A stretch of DNA of 8,321 nucleotides from Phycisphaerae bacterium. GTDB lineage: Bacteria; Planctomycetota; Phycisphaerae; Phycisphaerales; SM1A02. The translations under genes and the position numbers were made by a program. Of this stretch, positions 6,580 through 8,321 are shown piece after piece. Within the stretch, counting starts at the first letter, position 1, and every line of letters starts with the position of its first letter. The notes under the pieces are model-generated. The model made no database searches, was not told the origin of the DNA, and saw only the letters and a program-made list of their open reading frames with translations. The stretch lies in assembly GCA_002690755.1 (NCBI GenBank), contig NZFT01000027.1:5173-13493 (forward strand), in the 5' to 3' direction.

Positions 6580-7659
6580 TCAGGGGCAGACGCCCCAGCC
6601 GACGAAGAGCCCGCCCAGATCCTGACCATCGACCGTGCCGTCGCCGTCGAAGTCCGCCGGACACACGCCGTTGCAGTCTCCCCAGGCCGCGAAGAGCAGC
6701 CCGAGGTCGACGCCATCGACCCGACCGTCGCCGTCGAGGTCGCCGGGGCAGGGCGCGGCGGTGCAGGCGAGCTCGAGCAGATAGTGAAGCCCGTAGGTCC
6801 GCGGAAGAGGTTCCGCGTCGTCGTCCGGTGGATTCTTCGGATCGATCTCGTCGCAGGGCAGTCCCGACCGAAGCGACCGCCCGTCCGCACCAGCCTCGAC
6901 GACGAGGTGGTACTCGCCCTGCGGCAGGTCGATGATCCACTCGTCGTTTCCGCACGGATCGACGGGTCGCCGATCGAGCACGCTGATCGGTCCTTCGCAC
7001 GATCCGGTGACGATCAGCATTCGGGCGGGGAATTCCGTCTCCAGCCGGACCACCACCGGCCCGTCGCGGGTCTCCGGGAGCCGGAACCAGTCGACGTCCC
7101 GCGGCACACTGGTGGTGGTCTTCCCGTAGATGACGTCGCCACAGGCGATCGTCGTGGCGTTGATCTCGGTGGCGCCCCCGCCACACCCGTCGTTGAGTCG
7201 CTCGAAGCACGGCTCGCCTTCCGCGCGGGCACCGGGCGGCGGAACGATCGGGCATTCGAAGGTCCCGGCGCACCAGGACTCGGCCTCCGCGACGCAGATC
7301 TCGTCCCAGGTCCCGTACCCGCAGAAGGGATCGTGCATTCTCACCAGCTCGCAGCACGCTTCGTCGAGACAGCCACCGGTGTCGTGGATCTCCAGGCATC
7401 CCCCGAGATCGGGGCAGTACACGTCGCCGCAGAGTTCACCGGCCTGTTCGACGCAGGTCTCGTCCCAGATCACTTCGCAGCAGAAGACATCGATCTTGCA
7501 GACCAGTTCACAGCATTGCGGCTGAAGACAGCCGGGCCCGTCGTGCGGTTCGTCGCAGGGCGGCCGATCGGGGCCGCAGGCGTCCTGGCCCCGGGCCACG
7601 GAGGCGAACAGCGAGACCATGGTGACCAGCACGAACAGCCGGATGAGGGAGACGTTCAT
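6580..7659 (-). CDS. Secreted Cys-rich repeat protein with PPC-like domain and dockerin module
   Basis: The 359-residue product has a signal peptide (MNVSLIRLF..., cleavage likely after ARG24). Two 35-residue Cys-rich repeats follow at 43-77 and 96-130, with shared spacing GCL-x3-CCELV ... FC ... WDE-x-CV-x2-A-x3-C. Residues about 150-300 (NDGCGGG, IACGDVIYGKT, DVDWFRL, LPQGEYHLVV) look like a bacterial pre-peptidase C-terminal (PPC-like) beta-sandwich with extra cysteines. Residues 304-357 are a two-F-hand dockerin module (DLDGDGRVDGVDLG and DFDGDGTVDGQDLG, with Cys pairs before and between them). The ATG at 7659 has the strong site AAGGAGG nine bases upstream and overlaps the TGA of the preceding gene as ATGA, so the start is well fixed and translation is coupled. 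The abundance of paired Cys implies disulphides formed outside the cytoplasm. No catalytic residues are recognised; a structural or adhesive surface role is inferred. Confidence 0.92.
   Translation of the reverse strand: MNVSLIRLFVLVTMVSLFASVARGQDACGPDRPPCDEPHDGPGCLQPQCCELVCKIDVFCCEVIWDETCVEQAGELCGDVYCPDLGGCLEIHDTGGCLDEACCELVRMHDPFCGYGTWDEICVAEAESWCAGTFECPIVPPPGARAEGEPCFERLNDGCGGGATEINATTIACGDVIYGKTTTSVPRDVDWFRLPETRDGPVVVRLETEFPARMLIVTGSCEGPISVLDRRPVDPCGNDEWIIDLPQGEYHLVVEAGADGRSLRSGLPCDEIDPKNPPDDDAEPLPRTYGLHYLLELACTAAPCPGDLDGDGRVDGVDLGLLFAAWGDCNGVCPADFDGDGTVDGQDLGGLFVGWGVCP
6589..6750 (-). repeat. Duplicated F-hand unit of the dockerin module (Cys-rich protein)
   Basis: Residues 304-357 consist of two copies of C-P-x-D-[LF]-D-G-D-G-x-V-D-G-x-D-L-G-x-L-F-x-x-W-G, each a complete calcium loop. 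Both copies start with CP and end with WG followed by Cys, a stricter pattern than in the neighbouring dockerin protein. Confidence 0.75.
7270..7374 (-). repeat. Cys-rich 35-residue repeat, copy 2
   Basis: This encodes residues 96-130 (GCLDEACCELV ... WDEICVAEAESWC). It is exactly the length of copy 1 and identical at about half the positions, but Arg107 and Gly114 replace two cysteines of copy 1, so the copies have different disulphide potential. Confidence 0.85.
7429..7533 (-). repeat. Cys-rich 35-residue repeat, copy 1
   Basis: This encodes residues 43-77 (GCLQPQCCELVC ... WDETCVEQAGELC) with eight cysteines... counted as Cys44, 49, 50, 54, 60, 61, 69 and 77. Copy 2 keeps six of these. 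Confidence 0.85.
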
Positions 7660-7675
7660 GGTCGACGTCCTCCTT
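7656..7675 (-). promoter_or_regulatory. Strong ribosome binding site within an ATGA start/stop overlap
   Basis: On the minus strand AAGGAGG (7669-7675) lies nine bases upstream of the ATG at 7659 and inside the last codons (Glu-Gly-Gly) of the preceding gene. Stop and start overlap as ATGA (7656-7659). This is the classical layout for translational coupling and shows that the two genes share one mRNA. Confidence 0.85.
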
Positions 7676-8321
7676 CCGCCACGTCCGGCGCCTTGCCGGA
7701 ATCGGCATGGACGTCGCCGCCCACGGTCTCGAGAAACAACGCCACGTCGACTCCCGTGAACACGCCGTCACCATTCAGATCGCCGATCGCCTCGCGATCG
7801 ATCGCGAAGCCCGAAGGCGAATTCATCGGCGTCGTGGGCGTCGCGGTCCGACCCGTCCGGGAGACGAATCCGTCACCGCAATCCGCCCCTTCCTGGGGCG
7901 TGAGATTCGGCAGGAACCAGACCGAATGCGAGATCAATTCGACCGCCAGGACGTCCTGATCGCAGTCACCATCGAGATCCGTGACGAGCACGGCCCGGAA
8001 GAAGCTGTCGGAACCGATCTGCTGGGGAGGCTCGAAGGTCACCCGTCCATCACCACCGTCGGCCACGGGCACCGTCCGGTTGTCGAGCGCCATCACCGGA
8101 CCGGGAAGGGCGTGGCCCACCACCGCATCGAGATCGTCGTCGCCGTCGAGATCGCCGAGCGCGACCGCGTAGGCGTAACCGAGCTGGGTCGCGGGAAAGG
8201 CCCGTTCCCGCTGCAGTTCGATGCCGGTCGATGCCCCACCGTTCTCGAACACGCCGAGATGCGAGGGGGAGTCGAGCAGAATCAGCGGGACGACGAAGTC
8301 CTCGTCGCCGTCGGCGTCGAC
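7656..8321 (-). CDS. FG-GAP/VCBS repeat secreted protein with a single C-terminal F-hand, start outside window
   Basis: The frame is open to the right edge, giving 221 C-terminal residues; a GTG at 8252 is internal because the repeat pattern continues beyond it. FG-GAP/VCBS-type calcium loops appear as DADGDED (2-8), GDLDGDDDLDAVVG (56-69 region) and TDLDGDCDQDVLAV (114-126 region), the blade motifs of an extracellular beta-propeller. A low-complexity linker (TGRTATPTTPMNSP) leads to IGDLNGDGVFTGVDVALFLETVG, one dockerin-like F-hand, and a polar tail GKAPDVAEGGRRP. The second F-hand present in the two downstream proteins is missing here. Its TGA overlaps the next gene's ATG. The propeller type is common in surface and extracellular proteins of planctomycetes, where binding functions are usually unknown. 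The signal peptide would lie outside the window. Confidence 0.88.
   Translation of the reverse strand, partial: VDADGDEDFVVPLILLDSPSHLGVFENGGASTGIELQRERAFPATQLGYAYAVALGDLDGDDDLDAVVGHALPGPVMALDNRTVPVADGGDGRVTFEPPQQIGSDSFFRAVLVTDLDGDCDQDVLAVELISHSVWFLPNLTPQEGADCGDGFVSRTGRTATPTTPMNSPSGFAIDREAIGDLNGDGVFTGVDVALFLETVGGDVHADSGKAPDVAEGGRRP

Noticed and set aside
6495..6890. Extension of the last secreted-protein gene upstream to 6890
   Set aside because: The extra residues overlap the preceding gene out of frame, are Arg/Ser/Thr-rich shadow sequence, and would bury the clear signal peptide that begins at 6494.
6388..7959. 523-residue plus-strand frame opposite the secreted-protein genes
   Set aside because: It spans three well-supported minus-strand genes and their junctions, has no recognisable domain, and consists of antisense of the dockerin and Cys-rich repeats.

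Overview
The window is GC-rich, tightly packed bacterial DNA. It most likely comes from a planctomycete of the Phycisphaerae/Phycisphaerales type. The basis is the C-terminal two-F-hand dockerin-like modules on secreted proteins that are not cellulosomal, the Cys-rich planctomycete-style secreted repeats, and a small DUF5658-like membrane protein. The taxonomic call is an inference from protein style; there is no rRNA gene. No noncoding stretch exceeds about 155 bases.

Left part (1-2346): the 3' two-thirds of an AMPP-type M24 metallopeptidase reads rightwards off the left edge. It converges on a leftward pair: a family 2 glycosyltransferase (2194 to 1187) and a three-helix membrane protein (1099 to 668).

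Middle (2347-5432): thiC, the radical-SAM HMP-phosphate synthase of thiamine biosynthesis, reads leftwards behind a complete TPP riboswitch (4290-4377). Its best start is the ATG at 4212, not the GTG at 4287 that touches the aptamer. Diverging from it across about 80 bases is a PLP-dependent serine/threonine dehydratase-racemase family gene (4458-5432). Its ATG sits where a -10-like box would start transcription, so its mRNA may be leaderless.

Right part (5448-8321): three leftward genes encode secreted or surface proteins. In order of transcription they are an FG-GAP/VCBS repeat protein (start beyond the right edge), a protein with two 35-residue Cys-rich repeats, a PPC-like domain and a two-F-hand dockerin module, and a signal-peptide protein with a beta-rich body and a two-F-hand dockerin module. 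The first two overlap by ATGA with a strong Shine-Dalgarno, so they are translationally coupled; the third follows after 85 bases. This trio is the least understood part of the window. No mobile element, CRISPR array, tRNA or rRNA was seen.
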